From positions 1 to 14,684 of the forward strand of contig JAKMGM010000157.1 of the NCBI GenBank assembly GCA_022424925.1: a DNA stretch of 14,684 nucleotides, written 5' to 3'. The position numbers were made by a program, and so were the translations under genes. The notes beneath the pieces are model-generated. The model was not told where the DNA came from, made no database searches, and was given only the letters and a program-made list of their open reading frames with translations. This DNA is from Candidatus Poseidoniaceae archaeon. GTDB lineage: Archaea > Thermoplasmatota > Poseidoniia > Poseidoniales > Poseidoniaceae. Every line of letters starts with the position of its first letter. The first letter of the stretch is position 1. Of the stretch, positions 1 through 7,559 are shown piece after piece.

Positions 1-1344
1 ACGGTATACTGTGATCTCCAAGTGTAGTTCGCCCATACCTGCCAACAGTGCTTCACCAGTTTCTTGGTTTGTGGTAACCTGCAAAGATGCATCCGACTTC
101 GCCAATGAGCGAAGTGCGTCAATGAACTTTGGAAGGTCCTTCATGCTCTTTGGTTCAACGGCAACGGTGACCACAGGGTCGGAGTAGTGGCGTATTGCTT
201 CGAACGGTGTGAAGTCCTTGTCGCGAGAGAGGGTCACACCAGCCGCTGCTGAACGAATACCGGTAAGTGCTGCAATGTTTCCAGCTACAACCTTTGGAAC
301 TGTGATTCTGTCACCGCCAACCATCATGCTCACTTGTTGAACACGCTCGGGCTTAGCAGCGCCAATTGCATAGACAGATTCGCCTTGAGCAATGGCACCG
401 GAGTAGATACGACCAACTGCCACTTCACCTGCATGAGGGTCCATCCAAATCTTCGTGATCATCATGGCGAGTTCTGCCTCAGGATCGCAACTCATCATTG
501 CTTTACCAATGGTAGATTCAAGGTCACCGGTCCAAATATTAGGGATACGGTACGGTTGGGCCTCGACAGGCCCTGGTAGTTTGGTAACTGCCATGTCGAG
601 GAGAACTTCGTGAACAGGAGCCTTCTCAGCGAGTGTCTTTTGGTCTTCGTTATTACAGTATTCGAAAATTTCCGTAAACGAAATCTTTGATTTTGCCATG
701 TAGGGTACAGTGATACCCCAGTTGTGGTATGCAGAACCGAACGCAACGGTTCCGTCAGCGACTGAAACTTGCCACGATTTCTTGAATTCTTCAGGAGCAA
801 ATTGCTTAATGAGTCGGTTCACCTTTTTGATGGTCTCGGTGAATCGAGCCATCATGTCTTCAGGCGTGACCTGCAATTCATTGATTAGGCGGTCGACCTT
901 GTTGATAAAGAGAACCGGCTTCACCTTTTCCTTGAGTGCTTGGCGAACAACTGTTTCTGTTTGCGGCATTGGACCCTCAACAGCGCATGCGAGGATAAAG
1001 CATCCATCTACAGCACGCATAGCACGGGTAACGTCGCCACCAAAGTCAACGTGACCAGGTGTATCGATGAGATTGATGAGATAATCTGTACCTTCAACAC
1101 CGTGCACCATGGAAGCTGACGCTGCGTTGATGGTAATTCCACGAGCGGATTCTTGCTCATCAAAATCCAAGACACGTGCAGCACCTGCAAGGTCACTGGA
1201 CATCATACCGGCTCCAGCGATGAGGTTGTCTGAGAGTGTGGTTTTTCCGTGGTCAATGTGTGCTGCGATACACAAATTACGAATTTGAGGTAAAATGTGC
1301 ATTACTTCTGTTGCTTTGTTAATGTTGTCTTCCTTTCGGCCCAT
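1..1344 (-). CDS. fusA: Translation elongation factor EF-2, N-terminal 448 residues (cut by window edge)
   Basis: EF-2 is the cytosolic GTPase that moves tRNA and mRNA through the ribosome after each peptide bond. The frame stays open from the ATG at 1344 to base 1, giving 448 codons of a family that is usually about 730 residues. GTPase motifs are all present: AHIDHGKT (28-35), the switch I RGITI (68-72), DTPGHVDF (94-101) and NKVD (148-151). The start MGRKEDNINKA matches the usual archaeal MGRREDNI opening, and AGGTGA lies four bases before the ATG. The visible part ends in domain III (GELHLEITVYR). The domain IV histidine that becomes diphthamide lies outside the window. It is the third gene of the rpsL-rpsG-EF-2 unit, after a 138-bp spacer. 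No intein or frameshift is seen. Confidence 0.97.
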   Translation of the reverse strand, partial: MGRKEDNINKATEVMHILPQIRNLCIAAHIDHGKTTLSDNLIAGAGMMSSDLAGAARVLDFDEQESARGITINAASASMVHGVEGTDYLINLIDTPGHVDFGGDVTRAMRAVDGCFILACAVEGPMPQTETVVRQALKEKVKPVLFINKVDRLINELQVTPEDMMARFTETIKKVNRLIKQFAPEEFKKSWQVSVADGTVAFGSAYHNWGITVPYMAKSKISFTEIFEYCNNEDQKTLAEKAPVHEVLLDMAVTKLPGPVEAQPYRIPNIWTGDLESTIGKAMMSCDPEAELAMMITKIWMDPHAGEVAVGRIYSGAIAQGESVYAIGAAKPERVQQVSMMVGGDRITVPKVVAGNIAALTGIRSAAAGVTLSRDKDFTPFEAIRHYSDPVVTVAVEPKSMKDLPKFIDALRSLAKSDASLQVTTNQETGEALLAGMGELHLEITVYR

Positions 1345-1482
1345 GAAATCACCTTAGACTTCTCGTCAATCTCGGCCACCGGAACGGGGTTCTTAAGTGA
1401 CTCGCAACGAAGATACGGAAAGCATCGACCGTAAGGTGGAATGCCCAATTCGATGGGGTGAACTATGACATTCAGTACGAAC
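1345..1482 (-). other. Spacer between rpsG and EF-2, possible weak internal promoter
   Basis: This 138-bp gap is long for such a compact operon. On the minus strand it holds an AT-rich CACTTAAGAA (plus positions about 1391-1400), some 50 nt ahead of the EF-2 start. That would suit a TATA box giving a short leader, but the match to a TATA consensus is poor. The EF-2 ribosome binding site AGGTGA is at its downstream end. A reading frame crosses the gap, but it overlaps rpsG and EF-2 out of frame and resembles no family I know. Confidence 0.25.
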
Positions 1483-2121
1483 TCAACGAGCAGATGCTGC
1501 GATACGTTCGAGTTCTTCCTTCTTTGCCACTGCAAATGAAGTTGCGTCGCCGGCAGCAGCCTTTGACAACTCGTTGATGATGCAATTGGTGAGCGTTCGC
1601 TTTGACTTGTGGGTGCCTTGTTGCGCACCCTTCGCAAGGTTACGAAGGGCAACGTCAAGTCGGCGGGAGGGTGATGAGTCGACCGCTTTGGGTTGCGATA
1701 CAGCACCGAACTTGATACGGGTAATCTCTTCCATAGGCGCACCGTTACAGATAGCGTCAACGAAGACTTGGAGCGGGTTGTCACCAGACTTTGCTGCAAT
1801 GGCATCGAGTGCAGCCTCAAACGCTTTCATTGCACCCATTTTCTTACCGGTATATGGGCCAGTACGCATGAGTTTGTTGATGTAGCGTTCAACAACGGAA
1901 AGCTTGGCCTTACCAAACCAAGCGTTAGCGTGACGTCCACCCGTATGGGGGACACCGACGGTTGTGAGATTGATGTACGGCGACAAACCGGGATCTTTGC
2001 AGGTGATTGCTGATGCATCCCACTTACCAAAAACGAGCGTACCAATTCCAGCGATCGGGCGAACGTCTTCGACGACGACTTCCTCTTGTTCTTCTTCGAT
2101 TACCACTTCTGATTCTGACAT
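1483..2121 (-). CDS. rpsG: 30S ribosomal protein S7 (archaeal uS7)
   Basis: uS7 binds the 3' domain of 16S rRNA, nucleates head assembly of the small subunit and lies at the E site. The 212-residue product shows the archaeal family run: FGKWD near residue 32, a central RYINKLMRTGPYTGKKMGA stretch, VDAICNGAPMEEITRIKFG, and the typical archaeal end AKKEELERIAASAR. The first 20 residues are strongly acidic (EEEQEEVVVED), as in many archaeal S7 proteins. An upstream in-frame ATG exists, but the ATG at 2121 is preferred because GAGGTG lies six bases before it and the conserved body begins soon after. The gene follows rpsL by 10 bp and is surely co-transcribed with it. Confidence 0.96.
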   Translation of the reverse strand: MSESEVVIEEEQEEVVVEDVRPIAGIGTLVFGKWDASAITCKDPGLSPYINLTTVGVPHTGGRHANAWFGKAKLSVVERYINKLMRTGPYTGKKMGAMKAFEAALDAIAAKSGDNPLQVFVDAICNGAPMEEITRIKFGAVSQPKAVDSSPSRRLDVALRNLAKGAQQGTHKSKRTLTNCIINELSKAAAGDATSFAVAKKEELERIAASAR

Positions 2122-2131
2122 AACAAACACC

Positions 2132-2560
2132 TCAGCGAATTGGCTTCTCCTTTCGGCCTCGGACCATTTCATCAAGTGATACGCCGTTGACCTGTATCAC
2201 CTTGTAACGGACTCCAGGGATATCTCCGTATGAACGACCCATGCGTCCACCAATACCCTCAACCATTACTTCATCGTGTTCATCGATGAAGTTAATTGCA
2301 CCGTCACCTGGGGCGAAGGCAGTAAGTTTGTTACCGTTCTTGATGAGTGAAATCTTGACAGCCTTTCGGATACCGGAGTTTGGTTGCTTGGCTTCAATAC
2401 CAACCTTTTCGATAACGATTCCCTTGGCCTGGGTAGAGCCTGCAAGAGGGTCGTGCTTTGCCCGCGATTTGAGCATTCGCTTCTTGTAACGACGGTCTGA
2501 CCAGCGAAACTTTTGTCGGTCCTTGGCCATTTTAGCACCTGCGAAGAGTCCTCTACCCAT
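2132..2560 (-). CDS. rpsL: 30S ribosomal protein S12 (archaeal uS12)
   Basis: uS12 sits at the decoding centre at the interface of the subunits. The 142-residue product starts MGRGLFAGAKMAKDRQKFRW and carries the family signature KQPNSGIRK, then FAPGDGAINFIDEHDEV, GRSYGDIPGVRYKV and a C-terminal GRKEKPIR. The length matches the archaeal family. Two ATGs lie in tandem (2563 and 2560). The second is chosen because GGTGA ends five bases before it, against two for the first. The PNSGIRK loop has Gly where Ala is usual, a mild change. It is the first gene of the rpsL-rpsG-EF-2 unit, with its own TATA box, rather than lying downstream of RNA polymerase and nusA genes as in many archaea. Confidence 0.96.
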   Translation of the reverse strand: MGRGLFAGAKMAKDRQKFRWSDRRYKKRMLKSRAKHDPLAGSTQAKGIVIEKVGIEAKQPNSGIRKAVKISLIKNGNKLTAFAPGDGAINFIDEHDEVMVEGIGGRMGRSYGDIPGVRYKVIQVNGVSLDEMVRGRKEKPIR

Positions 2561-2601
2561 CATAATCACCGCATTGAAGCACTTTGCCGACTTGAATCCC
2601 C

Positions 2602-2612
2602 TATTTAATAAC
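2602..2612 (-). promoter_or_regulatory. TATA box of the rpsL-rpsG-EF-2 operon
   Basis: The minus strand reads TTATTAAATAG here, the best TATA-like sequence in this divergent intergenic region. A start site about 26 bp downstream would fall near 2580, leaving a leader of about 20 nt that includes the GGTGA of rpsL. Directly upstream is ATGGGTCG (2612-2619), and CATGGG occurs twice (CATGGGCTTCATGGG, minus strand). Confidence 0.65.
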
Positions 2613-2619
2613 GACCCAT

Positions 2620-2739
2620 GAAGCCCATGTGAATGCACGCAAGCAATTCATTTGATATTGTTTCTCAGATACTTGATGGAGAACACCAATCAGCGATTTT
2701 GAGCAGGAATCCACGCATACAAGAAACAAGGTTGAAACC
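2620..2739 (+). promoter_or_regulatory. Upstream region of the UbiD operon, promoter not clear
   Basis: This half of the divergent region must drive the plus-strand operon. The only AT-rich candidate is TTTGATATT (2651-2659), some 80 bp before the start codon, which is a weak TATA match. AAGGTTGA just before the ATG at 2740 may serve as a ribosome binding site. I see no convincing operator. Confidence 0.3.
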
Positions 2740-4032
2740 ATGCGTCAAACTGGACGACACATGGCCTTCCGTGACCACCTTGGCGCAGCCAAGAAAGAAG
2801 ATGCACCAATCAGCCTCATTCACGGGATGTGGGAACATTCCAGAGCAAGCAATCACGACCTAACCGTATTCACTAACATCAACGAATCACCCGGTCAGCG
2901 AGCTGCCGTTAACATTCTCACTCGCGACCGCCTTTGTGCATCGATTGGCATCACGCCTGAAGAGTACATTGACACGCTTGGGTGGGCGATGAACAACCCG
3001 AGTGAACCGATTATTGTCGATGCTTCGGAGGCCGAATGTTACGAGAACCTCCAAGAAACTGTTGACATCACCAAGCTACCAATTCCCCATCACTGGCCCC
3101 AAGACAGGGGACGGTATTCCTCTGCAAGCGTCATCATTGCGGAAGACGAAGGTATACGCAACATGTCGTTCCATCGGCAATTCGTTCGAGACGAAAACCA
3201 CCTTGTTGTGCGTTTAGTACCTCGACACCTGCGAACGCTAACAATGAACGCTCGAAAAGCCGGACGTGAAGTGGACATTGCCATTGTCAATGCTCCCGAC
3301 CCCGTTGTCCTCTTGGCAGCTGCAATGTCGTTCGATGAAAACATTGACGAGCTCACGATAGCAGCAGCGCTCCACGAAAAATTGTACGGAAAACCGCTAC
3401 GGCTAACCAGAATGCCGAACGGTGTTCTGGCCCCTGCTGATGCCGAGTATGTTCTCTGGGGACGAATTACAGCAGAGAATGATGATGAGGGCCCATATGT
3501 TGACATCACGGGCACTGTCGATGATGTTCGGCAAGAGCCTGTCATCGAAATAGATGGTGTCGTTCACCGTGATAACCCGATTTTTCACGCCCTCATACCG
3601 GGCGAAGCCGAACATAAAACATTGATGGGATTGCCACGTGCACCAACCATCAAATCAGCCGTCAGTGAAGTGTGTGAGTGTCTCGATGTCCATATGACAG
3701 AGGGTGGTTGTGGGTGGTTGGCTGCCGTTGTCAAAATTCGTAAAAAGAAACCAGAAGATGCAATGAATGCGATTCGTGCTGCGCTTGCAGGACATCGCAG
3801 CATGAAAATGGTGACCGTTGTGGATGAAGATGTCGATATTGGCAACCCTGTTCGGGTTGAATGGGCGATGGTTACTCGGTGGCAACCCGACACCGACACA
3901 CTCATTCTTTCAAATCAAAAAGGGAGTTCACTCGACCCCTCTCGCGCATCGGATGGTCTTACTGCAAAAGTTGGTTTTGATGCAACATTACCGTGGGGCG
4001 TTGACCATGAGGGCTTCATGTCGGTACAGTGA
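2740..4032 (+). CDS. UbiD-family decarboxylase, probable anhydromevalonate phosphate decarboxylase
   Basis: UbiD enzymes use prenylated FMN to remove carboxylate from unsaturated acids. In most archaea the housekeeping member decarboxylates trans-anhydromevalonate 5-phosphate to isopentenyl phosphate in the modified mevalonate pathway, and that is my inferred role. The 430-residue length fits. Visible family blocks are FRDHL near the N terminus, SFHRQFVRDENHLVVRLVPRH (143-163), PADAEYVLWG (232-241) with E236 as candidate catalytic acid, DEGPYVDITG (249-258), HKTLMGLPR (292-300) and VDEDVDIGNPVRVEWAMVTR (361-380). Where many members read EIVLEG, this one has W240 for the second Glu. The ATG at 2761 (MAFRDHL) is an equally credible start. 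A TPR-like gene follows after 20 bp. A different aromatic or enoic acid substrate cannot be ruled out. Confidence 0.85.
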   Translation: MRQTGRHMAFRDHLGAAKKEDAPISLIHGMWEHSRASNHDLTVFTNINESPGQRAAVNILTRDRLCASIGITPEEYIDTLGWAMNNPSEPIIVDASEAECYENLQETVDITKLPIPHHWPQDRGRYSSASVIIAEDEGIRNMSFHRQFVRDENHLVVRLVPRHLRTLTMNARKAGREVDIAIVNAPDPVVLLAAAMSFDENIDELTIAAALHEKLYGKPLRLTRMPNGVLAPADAEYVLWGRITAENDDEGPYVDITGTVDDVRQEPVIEIDGVVHRDNPIFHALIPGEAEHKTLMGLPRAPTIKSAVSEVCECLDVHMTEGGCGWLAAVVKIRKKKPEDAMNAIRAALAGHRSMKMVTVVDEDVDIGNPVRVEWAMVTRWQPDTDTLILSNQKGSSLDPSRASDGLTAKVGFDATLPWGVDHEGFMSVQ

Positions 4033-4052
4033 CATATCATCGAAGCAATTGA

Positions 4053-5081
4053 ATGAGAGGACATGAAGTGGTCTCTATGGTTGGGGAAAATGCAGACCTG
4101 TTGCAACACCCCCGCCGTAATCTCGGGAACAGGTACAGAACCCAAGCACAGAAGTTTGCGCGACTCGCCTCGAAAGACTCAACTCGTTTTCAAGAAAACA
4201 TGGCTTGGGCAGAACAAAATGCACGGCATGCACTCCTGCACGACTTTACAGATGAGCGAAACTGGAGATGTTTAGCGGATATCAAAGTCGTGAACCAAGA
4301 TGGAGAAGGACTTTGTTCGGTTCTTGAGGATGTCTTTGTCGTGTTAGGCAGAGATGCAGAACAACTCGACCAACTGAAAAATGTCGACTTCCTCATGGTC
4401 GGTTTAGAACTTCTTGAAGCCGCATTCGGACGAGACCCGTTGGATCCTGATGAATGGTGGAACTTGTTCTCAAACCCCGAATCTATTGAAACGGAACTCA
4501 TGGAGTTCGCAGAACGGTGCCGAAGATTGGATTTCAGTGACCAACGGGCAAACATCGTGTATGGACGCAGACTCGAACGCATACGGTCAGGTGGGCGAGA
4601 GGAATTGTTCATTGAATTGGCACGGCATTTGCTCGCACATCGTCCGACAAACCATGAACTGTGGATGGAATTGGGACGGCTGTATGAACGTCGCTCAGAA
4701 ATGGACGAAGCATGGTCATGTTACGACCACGTCCAACAGTTGCAGCCGCATCAAACGCCGCGGGATGAATTTTTAGCCAGAATAACTGGAAGGATGATGG
4801 GTGAAAATGAACAACCTTGGACTGCACCAACCATCGAAAAACGCTCACAATTCTTACAACACATGATGCAACTCACGCAGCGAATTTCGTCGGTGCGCCC
4901 AGAACAAGCTCCAGTGCCGACTCCATCTGAAACGGTCTCTGAAAACAAGGACGTAGCACGATTGCAAGCCTTGATGGATGCAGGCGATGTGTCAGAAGCC
5001 TTCTTCCTCGCCCGTCGACTTGCGTCGCAGGGTGAGCAGTGGGCTGAAGAATGGGTCGAAAAAGCGAAACAAGCATTTTGA
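4053..5081 (+). CDS. TPR-like helical repeat protein of unknown function
   Basis: I do not recognise this 342-residue protein as a named family. It is soluble, acidic and almost wholly helical by composition, with no signal peptide or membrane segment. Residues about 202-235 (ELWMELGRLYERRSEMDEAW and the following CYDHVQQLQP) form a good tetratricopeptide repeat. Weaker helical pairs occur at 46-82 and 303-340. A Pro/Thr/Glu-rich linker (283-298) separates the last helical hairpin from the body. TPR proteins are protein-binding scaffolds, so a partner is expected, but none can be named. It lies 20 bp after the UbiD gene and 8 bp before a Nudix gene, so all three are probably co-transcribed. 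No clear ribosome binding site precedes the ATG at 4053; the in-frame ATG at 4077 is possible. Confidence 0.8.
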   Translation: MRGHEVVSMVGENADLLQHPRRNLGNRYRTQAQKFARLASKDSTRFQENMAWAEQNARHALLHDFTDERNWRCLADIKVVNQDGEGLCSVLEDVFVVLGRDAEQLDQLKNVDFLMVGLELLEAAFGRDPLDPDEWWNLFSNPESIETELMEFAERCRRLDFSDQRANIVYGRRLERIRSGGREELFIELARHLLAHRPTNHELWMELGRLYERRSEMDEAWSCYDHVQQLQPHQTPRDEFLARITGRMMGENEQPWTAPTIEKRSQFLQHMMQLTQRISSVRPEQAPVPTPSETVSENKDVARLQALMDAGDVSEAFFLARRLASQGEQWAEEWVEKAKQAF

Positions 5082-5089
5082 GGTTGAGC

Positions 5090-5497
5090 ATGAAATCGAA
5101 CGAGCAACCTGTTTTTGTTCTTGCATGGGTCACTGCTGGCTCATCCCATTCAAGCAAACTCGGAGAAGGGGGGAAGGTTCTGTTCGTCGAACACCCCGAA
5201 CGTGGATGGGAGATACCGGGAGGTCATCTTGAAGGCGATGAGACGCCAGAACAGGCGTTGCTGAGAGAACTTCATGAAGAGACTGGGTTGCAGGGAAATG
5301 TGGTGCGCTGGAATACAACATACTACCCAAGAGGATGGGTTGGCCATGTACTCGTCGAGGAAACTGAGGCAATTGAATGGAATGTTCCTGATGAAAAAGT
5401 TTCAAGCGTGAAGTGGTGGATGGAAGTGCCCCCCCTCAAGTCATGGAGTGTTCATGAATTCACGGAGCTTTCGGAATGGTGTACAAACGAAAACTAA
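5090..5497 (+). CDS. Nudix hydrolase
   Basis: Nudix enzymes cleave nucleoside diphosphates linked to another group, using Mg2+ held by the Nudix box. The 135-residue product has a complete box: G45-x5-E51-x7-R59-E60-L-x-E63-E64-x-G66-L67, preceded by GWEIPGG. The substrate cannot be read from the sequence; candidates are oxidised nucleotides, NDP-sugars or prenyl-type diphosphates. The length matches small single-domain members. The ATG at 5090 is chosen because GAGGTTGA, which overlaps the preceding stop codon, lies just upstream; an earlier in-frame ATG at 5051 lies inside the previous gene. It is the last gene of the UbiD-TPR-Nudix unit. Its TAA shares three bases with the stop of the convergent minus-strand gene. 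Confidence 0.9.
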   Translation: MKSNEQPVFVLAWVTAGSSHSSKLGEGGKVLFVEHPERGWEIPGGHLEGDETPEQALLRELHEETGLQGNVVRWNTTYYPRGWVGHVLVEETEAIEWNVPDEKVSSVKWWMEVPPLKSWSVHEFTELSEWCTNEN

Positions 5498-6558
5498 AGC
5501 ATAGTCAATGTCGCTAACCGTACATCCCAACGCCCTTTCAACTCGTGGTTTTCTACGAGGTTTTGTACGATAGCTGCGAGCATCGAGTCTTCAACAGAAT
5601 CTGGATTTGAAATGAGCTGCTGGAACGAATCCAGTTTGGAAAAACGGTGGGCAAGACTCACCATGGCTCGTAAATCTGGTCGGTCATTGCCTGAAAAGTC
5701 GTCTGAAATCTTTGAACGGCACCAGTCAAAAACACTGTCTATATCGTCAGGATGAACCAATAATTGACGTGCCTCTTCACCTGCTTCACGTGGGGTTGAG
5801 TGTTCGACCTGAATATGCATTTTTTCCGCTGAATCATTGATTGCTGTACTCGCAAAATCCAGAAACAATGCGCCACCTTCAATGGCCATTCCAACCTGAT
5901 TCGCTTTCATTGCATGTGCATGTGCATTCCAGGCGTGTCGAGCGGCGTCATAATCATGGCCAAGGGCAGCGCAAATACGACTTGCACCCAAGCGTGAAAG
6001 TGCTACAGTTTCATCAGCATGGACTCCATTTCGAGGAATTTCCGAATAAACGGCTAAGGCCATGACGGGCTCGCCGCAAGCCGTGTGAAGTGCAGCCTTG
6101 TTAATGAGAGAAAGGTCATGGTCGCGACTCGCAAGGGCCACTGATTTAAGACGCGTTTCTGCCCAAGTCAAATCTTCTTTTGCACCTTCACTGTCTCCGC
6201 TTTCATACTTTGCAAGACCAAGTTCCATGCGCAATCGACCTTCGAGTGCGAGGTCTCTGGTTTTTGGATTCCGAGCAACATCGAGTGCTTCTTCGATGCC
6301 TTTCTGCAAACGTGTATCACCAAGCATCCTGCGACGAACGAGAGCGAGTGTTGCCACTTCAGCTGGAGTGAGTACTGTCTCAATGCGTTCAAGAAGTTCA
6401 GCAGCATCCAAAAACATGGCAGCTTCGGCAAGCGGTAACCATGTCGTCCAGTTCATTTCTGCCCGCCACTGCGTGAGTGTTTCAATGTCGACAGGCCCTT
6501 CCTCTCTCCACCGTGAAATGAAGTATCCTGGCGCCTTTGGTAGTTCAATATTCGACAT
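5494..6558 (-). CDS. TPR-like helical repeat protein at the end of the exosome superoperon
   Basis: Unrecognised 354-residue soluble protein, rich in Ala, Leu and Glu and predicted all-helical. TPR-like pairs are visible at 107-139 (GRLRMELGLAKYESGDSEGA and on) and 186-218 (LGASRICAALGHDYDAARHA region), with a possible one at 150-175. The first 40 residues carry several Trp residues (W18, W31, W37, W40), and the C-terminal part from 268 looks like a different helical domain. The ATG at 6558 overlaps the TGA of the DHH gene by one base (TGATG), so translation is probably coupled to it. That makes a physical or functional link with the DHH phosphoesterase the best guess. No catalytic motif is seen. 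The TAG at 5494-5496 overlaps the Nudix stop. Confidence 0.8.
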   Translation of the reverse strand: MSNIELPKAPGYFISRWREEGPVDIETLTQWRAEMNWTTWLPLAEAAMFLDAAELLERIETVLTPAEVATLALVRRRMLGDTRLQKGIEEALDVARNPKTRDLALEGRLRMELGLAKYESGDSEGAKEDLTWAETRLKSVALASRDHDLSLINKAALHTACGEPVMALAVYSEIPRNGVHADETVALSRLGASRICAALGHDYDAARHAWNAHAHAMKANQVGMAIEGGALFLDFASTAINDSAEKMHIQVEHSTPREAGEEARQLLVHPDDIDSVFDWCRSKISDDFSGNDRPDLRAMVSLAHRFSKLDSFQQLISNPDSVEDSMLAAIVQNLVENHELKGRWDVRLATLTML

Positions 6559-7559
6559 CAATCTTCACTCCTTGAAACTTTTGCAACATGTGCAATAAAA
6601 CAGGACTCTGCTGCAATTCTGTCGGTTTTCCCACTCCATCCAGCAGCACCATCGTGACCTCCGCCTTCACCACCGATTTGCCCAGCCACATCTGACATCA
6701 GTTCACCCAGATGAATACCACGCTGCGTCGTGTGGCGAGAGGCGCGTGCAGTCAGGCGAGTGACACCATCACGGAATCGACTCACAAGAGCAATTTCGGC
6801 TCCGGTACCAATCAACAGACCAGCCAACCGACCTTCAAGCGTCCCAGAATGAGTGTGTACGATATTCCATGCACCTGACTCAATGGATGTCGCCCGTTCA
6901 AGCCCCCTCAAAAGGCTCCCACGCTCACTCGGTGAGGTCGTTTCTGATTCTACGAATTCGACAAACGAAGCGTAATCTATATCATCACCTGAAAGCAAAT
7001 CGACGGCTGTTTGAAAAGCACCTTGATCAGCGTGGCGAAAACGTGCAGTGTCTGTGAGAAGACCTGCTAAAAGCATTTTTCTTACGACAAGTGAGCGTGA
7101 TTTTGGGCTGTATTTCCTCAAGTACGCATCTACAATTTGTGTAGTTGCTCGCACATCCCACTGCAGCAATAAATCGGCTTCGTTCAATTCCCAATCGCAC
7201 GTGGCATGATGGTCAAGAACACAAATCGGGACGCCTGCAGGCAGTGTGACTCCAATTTGTCCTGCTGCTGCGGCATCGACCACGATAATACCGCCAATCG
7301 TTTTCGGCCAAATGGTTTGATGTTCGGAGAGTTTTCGGAAAGGTGCCTTGAGCGATTCGACCATCCGTTTCGCAGTGCGTCCTAAATGAAGGCCACACGC
7401 CATTAGGTTTGAGTGGGATGCAGAAAGCGCCACAGCTGAGCCAATTGTATCCATATCTCCGTTTTTGCCGGTGACAATTGGAACCGCACCTCTCAAACAC
7501 GCATCACGAACCCATTCATGGAACGCGACAAGGTCTGCTTTATGTTGCTCCGCATTCAT
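6558..7559 (-). CDS. DHH-DHHA1 family phosphoesterase
   Basis: DHH proteins are Mn2+-dependent phosphoesterases acting on short oligonucleotides, cyclic dinucleotides, pAp or single-stranded nucleic acid. The 333-residue product has motif I NGDMDTIGSA (33-42, D35 and D37), motif II VVDAA (93-97), motif III DHH (116-118), motif IV LLTDTARFRHAD (167-178) and a DHHA1 substrate-binding end GGGHDGAAG (299-307). The His that normally opens motif I (HxNPDxD) is Gly31 here, so one metal ligand may be missing. Genes of this family often end the archaeal exosome cluster after prefoldin, which suggests a role in clearing oligonucleotides left by the exosome; that is inference. The start overlaps the pfdB stop by four bases (ATGA). 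It could instead be a RecJ-like nuclease. Confidence 0.88.
   Translation of the reverse strand: MNAEQHKADLVAFHEWVRDACLRGAVPIVTGKNGDMDTIGSAVALSASHSNLMACGLHLGRTAKRMVESLKAPFRKLSEHQTIWPKTIGGIIVVDAAAAGQIGVTLPAGVPICVLDHHATCDWELNEADLLLQWDVRATTQIVDAYLRKYSPKSRSLVVRKMLLAGLLTDTARFRHADQGAFQTAVDLLSGDDIDYASFVEFVESETTSPSERGSLLRGLERATSIESGAWNIVHTHSGTLEGRLAGLLIGTGAEIALVSRFRDGVTRLTARASRHTTQRGIHLGELMSDVAGQIGGEGGGHDGAAGWSGKTDRIAAESCFIAHVAKVSRSED

Noticed and set aside
1302..1820. Minus-strand reading frame of 172 codons bridging rpsG, the spacer and EF-2
   Set aside because: It overlaps two certain ribosomal/translation genes out of frame, resembles no family and has no ribosome binding site.
2683..2814. CACCAATCAGC occurs twice, before and inside the UbiD gene
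   Set aside because: Only two copies, one in coding sequence, no further structure; probably chance.
3090..3545. Minus-strand reading frame of 151 codons inside the UbiD gene
   Set aside because: Ser/Arg-rich antisense frame with no motif; the plus frame has all UbiD blocks.
3700..3722. G-rich repeat GGTGGTTGTGGGTGGTTGG, possible G-quadruplex
   Set aside because: The runs are only two to three G and encode a Gly/Trp stretch of UbiD; too weak to claim a structure.
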